From Mycobacterium kiyosense (GTDB lineage: Bacteria; Actinomycetota; Actinomycetes; Mycobacteriales; Mycobacteriaceae): a DNA stretch of 64,000 nt. This document shows, piece after piece, positions 43,193 through 52,444 of the stretch. The DNA lies in contig AP025179.1 in NCBI GenBank assembly GCA_021654635.1, forward strand, positions 2,232,001-2,296,000. The letters are read 5' to 3'. The notes under the pieces were generated by a model. It did not search any database. It was not told the DNA's origin and saw nothing but the letters and a program-made list of their open reading frames with translations. A program made the position numbers and the translations under genes. The first letter of the stretch is position 1, and each line of letters starts with the position of its first letter.

Positions 43193-44130
43193 CTTGCCCC
43201 GCTTTCCAGGTCCTGGCTCCGGGCGATGTTCTCGGCGATGATCTGGCAAGCCGTGTCGTAGAAGGCGCTGATCAAGGTCGAGAACGAGAGCTCGAAGGGG
43301 TAGATCATGTGCACCGCCACCGGTTCGACGTCCCAGTCCGGCAGGACTGGGACGATGGTGCCCTCGTGCAGTTCGTCGGCGCAGATGATCTGGGTGGGCA
43401 TTGCGCCGAACCCCAGCCCCTGCAGGATGTACTGCTTGCAGACCTGAAAGTTGTTGGCGCGTGCGCGCACCGGCGGCGACAACTCGTGTCGTCTTCTACC
43501 CCGGGTGACCGTGAGCTTGCGCGGACCGCCGAAGCCGAAGTCGATGAAGGGCAGGTCGTTCAACTGTGACGGCGCGGTGATGGGCTCTCCCAGGCCCTGC
43601 ACGAACTTTGCTGAGGCGCACAGAAACAGGTTGAGGTCGAACACTTTTCGGGCGATCAACGTCGAATCCTGCAGTGGCCCAGGACCGAACACCACGTCGA
43701 AGCCATCCTTGACGGGGTCGACCATGCTGTCGACCAACCGGATGTCCAAGCGCGAGTGCGGATAGCGCCGCAGAAATGTGGCGCCCACTCGAGATGCGTA
43801 GTCGATACCGAGGAACACCGGCATCGCCACGCGCAGCTCGCCCTGCGGTTCTTGTCGGCTGGCCTCCGCCAGCGCGCGCACACTGTTGGCCTCGTTGAGG
43901 ATGTTGACCGTGTGCCGGTAGACCTTCTCGCCAAGGTCGGTGACGGTGAGCTGGTGGGTGTTCTTACGCAACAGCTTGATGCCCAGGTCAGCCTCCAGCT
44001 TCGCCAGTTTGCGGCTGACGGTGGATTTGGGCATGCCCAGCAGCGCCGCCGCCTTCGAAAGGCTGCGGCTCTCGACAACCTTGCCGAAGATCAGCAGGGC
44101 GCCGAGGTCGAAGGGCGGGTTCTGGTCCAT
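43189..44130 (-). CDS. LysR-family transcriptional regulator
   Basis: A 313-residue LTTR with an N-terminal winged helix (FGKVVESRSLSKAAALLGMPKSTVSRKLAKLEADLGIKLLRKN) and a periplasmic-binding-like effector domain. The start MDQNPPFDLGALLIF at 44130 is the family norm; ATG 44172 would add 14 residues. It is divergent from the Rieske oxygenase gene across a 92-bp intergenic region, so it very likely controls that operon in response to its substrate or product. Confidence 0.92.
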   Translation of the reverse strand: MDQNPPFDLGALLIFGKVVESRSLSKAAALLGMPKSTVSRKLAKLEADLGIKLLRKNTHQLTVTDLGEKVYRHTVNILNEANSVRALAEASRQEPQGELRVAMPVFLGIDYASRVGATFLRRYPHSRLDIRLVDSMVDPVKDGFDVVFGPGPLQDSTLIARKVFDLNLFLCASAKFVQGLGEPITAPSQLNDLPFIDFGFGGPRKLTVTRGRRRHELSPPVRARANNFQVCKQYILQGLGFGAMPTQIICADELHEGTIVPVLPDWDVEPVAVHMIYPFELSFSTLISAFYDTACQIIAENIARSQDLESGAS

Positions 44131-44222
44131 GAGCTTGTTCCAACTATGCAACAGGGTGTTGCGGTTCTGCATCTGTTTGGACCATTTCGGCAGCTGTTAG
44201 CGTCGGCTGCGAGGAGGGTCCG

Positions 44223-45509
44223 ATGAGTCACGACAGCCTGGTGACCAAACCCGACAGCGGACACTGGACCGACGCGTATCCCGAGCTCGGCCGCGGTCCG
44301 GTGTCGCTTCAGGACTGCGTATCCGAGGATTTCTACGAGAAGGAACGCGAGCACGTCTTCAAGAAGAGCTGGCTTTACGTCGGCCGGGTCGAGCGGGTCC
44401 CTCGGACGGGAAGCTACTTCACCCGCGAACTCAAGGTGTTGAACACTTCGATCATCATCGTGCGCGGCAAGGACGATGTGATTCGCGCCTTCCACAACAT
44501 CTGCCCGCACCGCGGCAACAAGATGCTGTGGGAAGACGATCCCTTCAAAGAGGTCTCCGGTCGTGCGCCACTGCTGTACTGCCGCTTCCACGGCTGGCGG
44601 TACAAGCTGGACGGCACCCTGCACGCCGCCACTCGTAAAGACTTGCTGCTGGACTTCGACGCCGACAGCTGCCGGGTGCCCGCGGTGCAATGCGAGGTGT
44701 GGCAAGGATTCATCTTCATCAACCTCGACCCGCACAACACCGAACCGCTGCGGTCGTTCCTCGGGGCGCTGGCCCACGGCATCGAGGGCTACCCGTTTGA
44801 CGGGCCGCATCAGATCTACCGGTTTTCGGCCGAATTGCAGTGCAACTGGAAGATATTCGTCGACAGCTTCGCCGAGAGTTACCACGGCCCGTATCTGCAC
44901 GCGTCCTCGTTCGGCAACCTCACCGCTGAGGCCAAAGAGGCGCTGGACAAGCCGAACCCGTTCACCGATGCGCTGGCCTACCAGCTCAGCGGCCCGCACC
45001 GGATGTTCTCGTTCGCCGGTGAGCCGTCGCGGCGGACGCCGTATTCGAAGCCGATCGAGTGCGTGATGGAGGCAAGCGCCGCAGGCCCCTGGAACAAGAG
45101 GCTCGATCGGGGTCCGATGCCCCCCGGAATCAATCCGACGCGCGCCGAAAAGTACGGGTTCGATTCGTTCCAGTTCTTCCCCAACTTCGTGCTCATCTTC
45201 GGCTCGTCGGGTTTCACCACCCACGCGCACTGGCCGACCGGCCCGCACTCGCACCTGTTCGAAGTCGAAATGTTCTATCAGCCTCCCAAGACGCACAAGG
45301 AGCGACTGGGCCAGGAACTCACCGTGACGTTCCTCAACGACATCATCCTCGAAGACGCGAGTCCGTCCGAGGGCCTGCAGGCGATGCTCAACAGCGGTGT
45401 CCTCACACACTTTACGATGAATGACGAAGAGATCCTGCTGCGCCATCTACACAAGGTGGTCGCCGACTACGTCGCGGCCGGAGAGCGGGAGAAAGCGGGG
45501 CAACAGTGA
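44223..45509 (+). CDS. Rieske non-heme iron oxygenase, alpha subunit
   Basis: A 428-residue aromatic-ring-hydroxylating or demethylating oxygenase. The Rieske [2Fe-2S] site is CPHRGN...CRFHGWRY near residues 97-122, and the mononuclear iron site is in NWKIFVDSFAESYHGPYLH near residues 217-235, where the two His and an upstream Asp bind Fe(II). It needs a reductase, not encoded here. GAGGAGG at 44211-44217 precedes ATG 44223. It is the first gene of the LysR-controlled operon. Confidence 0.93.
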   Translation: MSHDSLVTKPDSGHWTDAYPELGRGPVSLQDCVSEDFYEKEREHVFKKSWLYVGRVERVPRTGSYFTRELKVLNTSIIIVRGKDDVIRAFHNICPHRGNKMLWEDDPFKEVSGRAPLLYCRFHGWRYKLDGTLHAATRKDLLLDFDADSCRVPAVQCEVWQGFIFINLDPHNTEPLRSFLGALAHGIEGYPFDGPHQIYRFSAELQCNWKIFVDSFAESYHGPYLHASSFGNLTAEAKEALDKPNPFTDALAYQLSGPHRMFSFAGEPSRRTPYSKPIECVMEASAAGPWNKRLDRGPMPPGINPTRAEKYGFDSFQFFPNFVLIFGSSGFTTHAHWPTGPHSHLFEVEMFYQPPKTHKERLGQELTVTFLNDIILEDASPSEGLQAMLNSGVLTHFTMNDEEILLRHLHKVVADYVAAGEREKAGQQ

Positions 45510-45829
45510 CCACGGTTCTGCCGCAAGAGTTTTCACATCTGGAACACCTGGTGCCCGAGTGGGCGATCGAGGACGGCCACCAGCGTTACGTGAAGCGGGT
45601 CAACAGTTCCATGGACCAGATCCGCGAATTCTACGATCAGGTTTTTCCTTGCGCCCAGGAAGCGGTCGCCTACATCGACAAGTTCGACTACTCCGAACCG
45701 CTGCCCGACGACGTCGCGAATCTGCGCAACCTGCTCTACTCGCTGATCACCGTCTCGCTGGCGGTCGAGCTGTGGAATCAGCCTCGGGTGAAGCATTCGG
45801 CCAACACGATCCTCACCAGGGTGAGTTGA
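45506..45829 (+). CDS. Unknown 107-residue protein of the Rieske/TauD operon
   Basis: A small soluble protein with no recognised domain. It is largely helical (YVKRVNSSMDQIREFYDQVF, DDVANLRNLLYSLITVSLAVELWNQ) with one Cys. GTG 45506 overlaps the Rieske gene stop (GTGA) and the next gene starts 5 bp later, so it is a true member of the operon. A role as a small subunit or chaperone for the oxygenase is conceivable but not shown. Confidence 0.75.
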   Translation: MTTVLPQEFSHLEHLVPEWAIEDGHQRYVKRVNSSMDQIREFYDQVFPCAQEAVAYIDKFDYSEPLPDDVANLRNLLYSLITVSLAVELWNQPRVKHSANTILTRVS

Positions 45830-45833
45830 AACC

Positions 45834-46664
45834 ATGGGACTCGGCTCGGCGCAGCTGGAAATCGTCGACCTCACAACGACTATCGGTAGCGAAATCAGAA
45901 CCGACCTCGACACGCTGCTCAGCGGCGCGCAGGCCCCGGCTATCCGCGACATCCTGGAGCGGCGTGGTGTGGTGTTCTTTCGCGGATTGGACATCGGCGA
46001 CGAGCAGCAGGTCGCCATCGCCAAGACGCTGGGTACCGTGGTCGCCAACGAGGGCGCCGGCGGCATCAACAAGATCTCGCTGGACGAGAACGTGAACGCC
46101 CGCGCCAAATATCTTCAGGGATCGATGTTTTGGCATTTCGACGGGTCGCTGCAGCCGCTACCGAATTTGGCCACGTTGTTGCGCGCGGTACAGCTTTCCC
46201 GGACCGGCGGTCAGACCGAATTCTGCAACACCTATGCGGCTTACGAGGACCTTTCCGATGCCGACAAGAAAGCACTGGCAGAGCTGCGCGTAGTGCACAG
46301 TGCCGAACGGTCACAGTATTACGTCACCCCGGAGATGAGTTACGCCGAGATCGCGATGTGGCAGAAGTCGCCGACCAAGGTGTGCCCGATCGTGTGGACC
46401 CACCAGTCCGGCCGCAAATCGCTGCTGCTGGGCGCCACCGCCGACTACGTCTTGGGGATGTCGGTAGGGGACAGCCGTGCATTACTTGCGCGCCTGCGCG
46501 ATTGGGCCACCCAGCCCCGGTACGTCTACCGGCACGACTGGCAGCCGGGTGATCTGCTGATCTGGGATAACACCGGAACGATGCACCGGGTGCTGCCGTA
46601 TGCCGCCGACAGCGGTCGGCTCATGCACCGGACCATCCTTGCTGGTGAGGAGCCGCTGGAATGA
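45834..46664 (+). CDS. TauD/TfdA-family Fe(II)/2-oxoglutarate dioxygenase
   Basis: A 276-residue dioxygenase. The HxD iron motif is in SMFWHFDGSLQPLP near residue 102, the distal His is in NTGTMHRVLPY near residue 247, and the 2-oxoglutarate-binding Arg is in GRLMHRTIL near residue 263. The family removes side groups such as sulfonates or hydroxylates small acids and lipids. With a Rieske oxygenase in the same operon it suggests a multi-step oxidative catabolic path. Confidence 0.92.
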   Translation: MGLGSAQLEIVDLTTTIGSEIRTDLDTLLSGAQAPAIRDILERRGVVFFRGLDIGDEQQVAIAKTLGTVVANEGAGGINKISLDENVNARAKYLQGSMFWHFDGSLQPLPNLATLLRAVQLSRTGGQTEFCNTYAAYEDLSDADKKALAELRVVHSAERSQYYVTPEMSYAEIAMWQKSPTKVCPIVWTHQSGRKSLLLGATADYVLGMSVGDSRALLARLRDWATQPRYVYRHDWQPGDLLIWDNTGTMHRVLPYAADSGRLMHRTILAGEEPLE

Positions 46665-46751
46665 GACCGACGCACCCGCCGAGAAACCCGGCGACGTCAC
46701 CCTGACCAAGTTCTGCGCCGAACTGCGTGTCCCGCGGGTTAGGTTGTCTTA

Positions 46752-49313
46752 ATGACCACTGACCGCGGCGAGTCCGCGTTCAACCGATTGGGCCGGCGGG
46801 AGCCGGTGAGTCGCATGCACGAACAGCTCGACGAGCTCGTGGCGGCCCGCGACCTGATGGAGAAATTGGTACGGGTCATCGTCGAGATCGGTTCCGACCT
46901 CGACCTGAATGTGACGCTGCACCGAATCGTCGACGCCGCGACCGAGCTGACCGGGGCCGGCTACGGGGTGCTGGGGATCCGCTCAACCGATGGCAGCCTG
47001 GTTTCCTTCGTGCACAGCGGAATCGACGACGAGTTGGCCCGCAGATTCGGCGACCTGCCGGTAGGGGAGGGCCTGCGCATCGACGACCTGAGCACTCACC
47101 CCGGGGCGATCCCATCGCAACCGCACGGTCTGCCGCTGCGGGCATTGCTCGGAATCCCAATCGCGGTGCGGGGAGCCGATTTCGGCAGCCTTTACCTGGC
47201 CGACGATCGGCCCGGTCGTGTGTTCTCGGACGCTCATGAAGGCGCTGTCTGGGCGCTGGCGACGGCCGCGGCGGCCGCCATCGACAACGCGCGGCTGTTC
47301 GAGCGCGAACGCGAGAACGCGAAGTGGACGAAGGCCAGCCGCGAGATCACCACGGCGCTGCTGTCCGGTGACCCGCAGACCGGACCGCTGCAGCTCATCG
47401 TGAATCGGGCACTGGAACTGGCGAACGCTGAACAGGCCATCCTGTTGGTTCCACGGGAACCGGATCTACCCGCCCACCAGGTCGATACCTTGGTCGTGGC
47501 CGCCACCGCGGGGCGCTACGCGTCGGAGGTGATCGGCCGACAAGTGCCTATGGACGGTTCCACCACAGGTGGTGTCGCGCGGCGCGGTCTGCCCCTGATC
47601 ACCGATTCCTTCGAATATCCGATCGAAGGGTTCACCGACGTCGGTGCGCGCCCGGCAATCGTGATGCCGCTTATCGCCCACGATTCGGTGCTCGGCGTGA
47701 TCGCCGTCGCGCGTCACCCGCAGCAGCCCCAGTTCGGCACCGACTATCTCGAGCTGGTGAGTGACTTCGCGCGGCACGCAGCCATTGCATTGGCGCTGGC
47801 GGCCGGCCGCGAACATGCGCTCAACCAGGAACTGGCCCTGGCAGACACCGTCGACGAGGCGCTGCAGGGCGCCGCCGAGGAGCTGCGCCGGCAATGGCGA
47901 GCACGTCGCGTACTGGCAGTGACCTTCCGAAGGGGCAGTCACGCAACAACGTTGAGCAACGCGCCACAGGTGGTGTCGGTCGGCGAGTCCACGCAGTGGA
48001 ACGAGCTGCCGTCCCGCACCCGGCAGCAGCTCGTCTCGTTGTGCGACGGAGACCTACTCACCCCCTGCACCGCAGAGCCCGGGACCGCGGGGATCGCGCT
48101 GCAGCATCCCGAAGGCGTCGTGGTCGTCTGGATCGATCTGCCCGAGCAACGGCCATTCACCCTGGAAGACCAAACTCTGCTGACCGTGCTTGCGGGCCGC
48201 CTCGGGCAAGGCTTGCAGCGGGTGTACCAGGTCGACCAGCAGCGCGAAACCGCTTTGGCCCTGCAGCATTCGATCCTGGGTCCCGCCAAACTGCCCGGCG
48301 GGTTCTCGGTGCGCTATCAGGCGGCCAGCCACCCCCTGCAGGTCGGCGGGGATTGGTATGACGTCGTCGACTTGGAGGATGGACGCATCGCGATGGTGGT
48401 AGGCGACTGCGTCGGGCACGACCTCGCCGCTGCCACCGTCATGGGACAGGTGCGCAGCGCCTGCCGCGCACTGTTGTTCGAAAACCACAGTCCCGCCGCG
48501 GCTTTGTCCGGGATGGACCGCTTCGCGGCGCGGCTGCCCGGCGCCCAGTGCACCACCGCTGTCTGCGGCGTGCTCGACCCCGCCACCGGCGAACTGGTGT
48601 ATTCCAGCGCCGGGCACCCGCCGCCTATCCTGGTCCTCGCCGACGGCACTGTTCAGATACTCGACGAAGGTCACACCATCGCGCTCGGCGTGCGGCGCGA
48701 TTGGGCTCGTCCGGAGGCACGTGTGATCCTGCCGGCCCGGTCCACGCTGGTCCTCTACACCGATGGTCTGGTCGAGCGTCGTCGTACCTTGTTGGAGGAC
48801 GGTATCTTTCGGGTCGCGGCGGTCGTGGGGGAAGCCGAAACCGTCTCGCTGGACGGTCTTGCCGACGAAATCATGGCCCGGGTCGAGCCGGCCGGCGGCT
48901 ATCAGGACGACGTCGTGCTCCTGCTGCACCGCCATCCCGCCCCGCTGGAGTTGACGTTCCCCCCCGATGCCAGCCACCTGGCATCCACCCGAACGGCGTT
49001 GCGCCGTTGGCTGTCCCAAGTCCGAGTGCGTCCTGAGCAGACGACGAACATGCTGATCGCCGCGGGTGAAGCGATGTCCAACGCCATCGAGCACGGCCAC
49101 CGCGACCAGCCGGGCGGCACGATCAGCCTGGGCGCGGTGGCACTTGTCGACGAAGTGCAATTGACGATCACCGACACCGGTTCGTGGAAGCCGCCGCAGC
49201 CAACCACCACGCGGGGACGGGGTATCGCCCTGATGCGACGGCTCATGCACGATGTCACCATCAATACGGAGACCAACGGCACCACCGTTCACCTATCGGC
49301 GAGGATCACCTGA
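46752..49313 (+). CDS. GAF-PP2C (SpoIIE)-HATPase fusion regulator of a partner-switching pathway
   Basis: An 853-residue cytosolic multidomain sensor. Order: coiled N-terminus, GAF 1 (about 50-180), GAF 2 (about 215-350), a third degenerate GAF-like region (about 365-490), SpoIIE/PP2C phosphatase (about 504-726; GGDWYDVVDLEDGRIAMVVGDCVGHD and VLYTDGLVERR), and a C-terminal RsbW-type ATPase (about 735-853; NMLIAAGEAMSNAIEHGHRD and GRGIALMRRLMHDV). Phosphatase and kinase are in one chain; the STAS antagonist they would act on is the next gene, overlapping by one base (TGATG). Resembles Rv1364c without its STAS domain. Confidence 0.92.
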   Translation: MTTDRGESAFNRLGRREPVSRMHEQLDELVAARDLMEKLVRVIVEIGSDLDLNVTLHRIVDAATELTGAGYGVLGIRSTDGSLVSFVHSGIDDELARRFGDLPVGEGLRIDDLSTHPGAIPSQPHGLPLRALLGIPIAVRGADFGSLYLADDRPGRVFSDAHEGAVWALATAAAAAIDNARLFERERENAKWTKASREITTALLSGDPQTGPLQLIVNRALELANAEQAILLVPREPDLPAHQVDTLVVAATAGRYASEVIGRQVPMDGSTTGGVARRGLPLITDSFEYPIEGFTDVGARPAIVMPLIAHDSVLGVIAVARHPQQPQFGTDYLELVSDFARHAAIALALAAGREHALNQELALADTVDEALQGAAEELRRQWRARRVLAVTFRRGSHATTLSNAPQVVSVGESTQWNELPSRTRQQLVSLCDGDLLTPCTAEPGTAGIALQHPEGVVVVWIDLPEQRPFTLEDQTLLTVLAGRLGQGLQRVYQVDQQRETALALQHSILGPAKLPGGFSVRYQAASHPLQVGGDWYDVVDLEDGRIAMVVGDCVGHDLAAATVMGQVRSACRALLFENHSPAAALSGMDRFAARLPGAQCTTAVCGVLDPATGELVYSSAGHPPPILVLADGTVQILDEGHTIALGVRRDWARPEARVILPARSTLVLYTDGLVERRRTLLEDGIFRVAAVVGEAETVSLDGLADEIMARVEPAGGYQDDVVLLLHRHPAPLELTFPPDASHLASTRTALRRWLSQVRVRPEQTTNMLIAAGEAMSNAIEHGHRDQPGGTISLGAVALVDEVQLTITDTGSWKPPQPTTTRGRGIALMRRLMHDVTINTETNGTTVHLSARIT

Positions 49314-49642
49314 TGCCCACGTTGCTCACCCTTGACACGGCGCATTCCGAAGACGGCAAACACCTGCTGATCGCGGCCGGGGAAATCGACCTGAGCAATA
49401 TCGACGCGTTCAAGAACGCTCTGGCCTCGGCCACCGCCGAGGCCGCGAACACCGGCAGTCCGCTCACGGTCGACCTCAGTGCGGTGGAATACCTGGACAG
49501 CGCCGCGATCAACGCGTTGTTCGCGCACGCTGACGGCATTCGTCTCATTGCTCATCCGCTGCTGCTGTCCGCCCTCACCGTGAGCGGCCTGGCCGAGCTC
49601 GTTAACATCGAAAACGCCTCTGCGGCAACGGAATCTAACTGA
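49313..49642 (+). CDS. STAS-domain anti-sigma-factor antagonist
   Basis: A 109-residue protein with the STAS core GEIDLSNIDAFKNALASA and LTVDLSAVEYLDSAAINALFAHA; the Ser in YLDSAAI is the expected phosphorylation site. ATG 49313 overlaps the stop of the phosphatase/kinase fusion, so the two are stoichiometric partners. When dephosphorylated it should bind an anti-sigma factor and release a sigma factor. Confidence 0.92.
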   Translation: MPTLLTLDTAHSEDGKHLLIAAGEIDLSNIDAFKNALASATAEAANTGSPLTVDLSAVEYLDSAAINALFAHADGIRLIAHPLLLSALTVSGLAELVNIENASAATESN

Positions 49643-49647
49643 GATCG

Positions 49648-50538
49648 GTGGGCAACACAGGGTTCGCGGCAGGGCTCGCGCTGGGGTCTGCGCTGATGGT
49701 CGGCGTCGGCGACGTCCTGCAGCAACGGTCCGCCCACCAGGTCACCGACGAACCGGTCGGCACGGCAGCGCTGTTCGGCCGACTCCTGCGCGACGGCCGC
49801 TGGTGGGCCGGCAGCTTGGTGGCCGGCGCCGGGTTCGGGTTACAGGCTGCGGCCCTCTCCATGGGTTCGGTGGTGCTGGTGCAGGCGCTGCTGGTGACGT
49901 CGTTGTTGTTCGCGATGCTCGTCAGTGCCAGGGTTGAACATCGCAGAATCACTGTCGGCCAAGGTTTTTGGGCGGTGCTGTTGGCCGCGGCGGTGGGTGT
50001 GGTGGTGACGGTGGGCAACCCTCAGTCCGGCAACTCTCGAGGTTCGCCGCAAACCTGGGCTCTCGTTACGATAATTGTCGGCACGGCGTTGGCGTTGTGT
50101 CTGATCGGTGCGCGGATGTTCCCCGGTACGGTCGGTGCACTGCTGCTGGGGCTGTTGTCCGGTGCGCTGTGGGGAGTGTTCACGGTCCTGACCAAGGGTG
50201 TCGTCGACGAACTCGGCCGCGGAGTTGCGGCGCTGATGCGGATGCCGGAGTTCTATGCGTGGGTGGTGCTGGCGATCGCCGCGACGGCCTGGGAGCAGTC
50301 GGCGTTTCGGGCCGGGCCCCTCACCGCGTCGCTGCCGGCGGTCACCATCGCCGAGCCGGTCGTCGGATCGGTGCTCGGTATCACCGTGCTGGGCGAGACA
50401 CTGCGGACCTCGGGCGTCGGTCGCGTGGCGCTGGCGGTCTCGGTGCTGGCGATGGTGGCCGCGGCCGTGGCGCTGGCGCGCAGCCAGGCCGTCTCTCCGG
50501 TCAGCGGTCAGAAGTCAAGTCCCGCAACGAAAAACTGA
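49648..50538 (+). CDS. DMT-superfamily (EamA-like) membrane protein
   Basis: A 296-residue protein with about nine or ten membrane segments, similar to drug/metabolite transporters. GTG 49648 opens MGNTGFAAGLALGSALMVGVGDVLQQRSAHQV; the second half contains a repeat of the fold (LLGLLSGALWGVFTVLTKGV and AEPVVGSVLGITVLGETLR). It follows the STAS gene by 5 bp, so it may be co-transcribed. Substrate unknown. Confidence 0.8.
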   Translation: MGNTGFAAGLALGSALMVGVGDVLQQRSAHQVTDEPVGTAALFGRLLRDGRWWAGSLVAGAGFGLQAAALSMGSVVLVQALLVTSLLFAMLVSARVEHRRITVGQGFWAVLLAAAVGVVVTVGNPQSGNSRGSPQTWALVTIIVGTALALCLIGARMFPGTVGALLLGLLSGALWGVFTVLTKGVVDELGRGVAALMRMPEFYAWVVLAIAATAWEQSAFRAGPLTASLPAVTIAEPVVGSVLGITVLGETLRTSGVGRVALAVSVLAMVAAAVALARSQAVSPVSGQKSSPATKN

Positions 50539-50616
50539 TCGCCGACGCGTGGTGGCTGCCGTCCCGGGAGGCCCCCGGGTAGGCAGTGCGACCGGTCGCC
50601 TAGGGTCGAGACTGGC

Positions 50617-51309
50617 ATGTGGGTTCCTATTCTGGTGATGGCTGTCGCGGTGAGCCTCGAACCGTTCCGGATCGCCATGACGGTACTCATGCTCAACCGG
50701 CGCCGTCCGGCGCTGCAGCTGCTCGCGTTCCTCAGCGGGGGGTTCGCGATGGGGATGACGGTGGGTCTGTCGGTGATTTTCGTGCTGCGCAGACGCTTGG
50801 TCGCCTCCGGTCAGCTGACCGGTCCCAGAGTCCAGATCCTGATTGGTGCGCTGGCTGTGCTTGTCGCTGCGGTGCTGGTCGTCACCGTCGCGGTGGGCCG
50901 CGTTCGCGGTGGTTTCCCGGGGAAACCCGGCGACGCCGAACGGGCCAGTCCTATCCAGAAGTTGCCGGCGCGGTTTCGGCACCTGCTGACCGGACCGTCG
51001 CTGTGGGTGGCGGCGGTGGCCGGGCTCGGTATCGCGTTGCCATCGGTGGATTACCTGGCCGCGCTGGCTGTCATCCTGACCTCCGGTGCAGCGGCGATGA
51101 CCCAGGTCGCGGCGCTCCTGGTGTTCAACATCACCGCGTTCGCGATGGTCGAGATCTCGTTCGTGGCGTGCCTGCTGGCGCCGGAGACCACCCGCCGGAC
51201 GATGACTGCGCTGAACAACTGGGTCGGGTCGCGCCGCCGGATCGAGGTGGCCGCGCTGCTTGCCGGAGTGGGCTGCGTTCTGCTTGCGGTCGGATTAGCC
51301 GGGCTCTGA
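50617..51309 (+). CDS. GAP-family membrane protein (peptidolipid-associated type)
   Basis: A 230-residue protein with six membrane segments: MWVPILVMAVAVSLEPFRIAMTVLMLNRRRP at the start and EVAALLAGVGCVLLAVGLAGL at the end. The EPFRIAMTVLMLNRRRPALQLLAFLSGG segment matches the GAP/Sap family involved in exporting surface lipids such as glycopeptidolipids in some mycobacteria. ATG 50617. Confidence 0.75.
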   Translation: MWVPILVMAVAVSLEPFRIAMTVLMLNRRRPALQLLAFLSGGFAMGMTVGLSVIFVLRRRLVASGQLTGPRVQILIGALAVLVAAVLVVTVAVGRVRGGFPGKPGDAERASPIQKLPARFRHLLTGPSLWVAAVAGLGIALPSVDYLAALAVILTSGAAAMTQVAALLVFNITAFAMVEISFVACLLAPETTRRTMTALNNWVGSRRRIEVAALLAGVGCVLLAVGLAGL

Positions 51310-51365
51310 GCCCAATGTTTCGAACGGATGTGCGACGGTTATCTACTCGTGGTGAGGTGGATGAC

Positions 51366-51581
51366 GTGAATGACGACCGGCGGCAGGCGCCGCGAGAAAA
51401 CCCGGAGAAGGACACGTCCGAGTGGGTCACCGGCGACGAGCCGATGACCGGACCGCAGCGCAGCTATCTGGAGACGTTGGCGCAGGAGGCTGGACGCGAC
51501 GTCCCCGGCGATTTGACCAAGGCGAAAGCCTCGGAACTCATCGACGAGTTACAGCAGCAGACGGGACGCGGTGCCCGCTGA
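51366..51581 (+). CDS. DUF3072 small protein
   Basis: A 71-residue acidic protein. The core GDEPMTGPQRSYLETLAQEAG followed by LTKAKASELIDELQQQTGRG is the DUF3072 signature, a SAP-like helical hairpin. GTG 51366 is chosen because it sits after GTGAGGTGG; ATG 51315 would add 17 residues. Function unknown; the helix-extended-helix look suggests nucleic-acid or chromatin binding. Confidence 0.82.
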   Translation: MNDDRRQAPRENPEKDTSEWVTGDEPMTGPQRSYLETLAQEAGRDVPGDLTKAKASELIDELQQQTGRGAR

Positions 51582-51593
51582 CGGGTGCGGCCG

Positions 51594-52400
51594 TCACGAT
51601 GTGGACTTCAGCAGCTCGTCGATCTTCTTGAGCCGCTTGAGGACCAGTGCTGTGACATCGACGGTACGGTCGGGCGAGCAGCCGACGATCTGCGAGACCA
51701 CGTTGGCCTTGGCGATCACCGCGAATTCGCAGACCCACCGCTGACCGGAAAGATCGGTGGTCCACTGGGCGACTTCGGGGGAGGTCGCGGCCAACGGTCC
51801 CGGGTTCACGGTCATCTTGCGGCCGTCGTCGCCCCAGGCGGTGACGGGGCGCTGGCACCCGGACACCGTCTTGCGCACCGAGTTGAGAAACCCGGGGGCG
51901 TCGAAGTTGGCCGGATAGGTCGCGGATGCCTCCAGCAGTTGGTGCTGATCCGGTTGGTGGTCCTGCTGCGTGCGCGCTTCGCGGCCGGTGTAGTTCGAGG
52001 GAAATAAGGGATAGCGGCCAAACGCCACCGCGCCGTGGCATTGCGCAGGGTCGGCGCCGACGAAGAGTGCGGACTGCATGTCGTCTTCGGTCAGCGGGCT
52101 GTTGTTGACCACCGAGATGGCACCGGATGCCGTCAGCAGATCCACCAGTTGCGACGGTTGGATCGGTCCGGTGGGGCCGGCCCCGCCTCGTGCCGCGACC
52201 GTAGGGGTACCGGCGACGATGTGGTTGCATCCGCAGAGCACGGCGCACAGCACGATGGCGAATCCGCACCGTCTGCGCGGCGAGGATCGTCCAGGCCTGA
52301 TCGTGCGACCGCCAGGTGCACTGCGATGTTCCTCACCGCCGGCGAACGGCACGATGGTCTCCTTCGGCGGAGGCGATGGCTTGCACCCCCAAGCATCCAC
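51594..52400 (-). CDS. Lipoprotein with PknH-type extracellular sensor domain
   Basis: A 268-residue secreted protein. Lipobox VLCGC lies near residue 58 after the hydrophobic CGFAIVLCAVL, so the true start may be GTG 52352 rather than ATG 52400. The mature part has the PknH_C features LLTASGAISVVNNSPLTEDDMQ, LFVGADPAQCHGAVAFG, FLNSVRKTVSGCQR and RWVCEFAVIAKANVVSQIVGC, with cysteines that would form disulfides. Unlike PknH it has no kinase domain. It ends 12 bp from the convergent DUF3072 gene. Confidence 0.85.
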   Translation of the reverse strand: MDAWGCKPSPPPKETIVPFAGGEEHRSAPGGRTIRPGRSSPRRRCGFAIVLCAVLCGCNHIVAGTPTVAARGGAGPTGPIQPSQLVDLLTASGAISVVNNSPLTEDDMQSALFVGADPAQCHGAVAFGRYPLFPSNYTGREARTQQDHQPDQHQLLEASATYPANFDAPGFLNSVRKTVSGCQRPVTAWGDDGRKMTVNPGPLAATSPEVAQWTTDLSGQRWVCEFAVIAKANVVSQIVGCSPDRTVDVTALVLKRLKKIDELLKSTS

Positions 52401-52444
52401 GAGAACGCCGCGGCACGCTCACCAACTCGAGCCCCTACCGGGTG

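Noticed and set aside
44091..45446. Minus-strand frame of 451 codons
   Set aside because: It is antisense to the Rieske oxygenase, which has all catalytic motifs.
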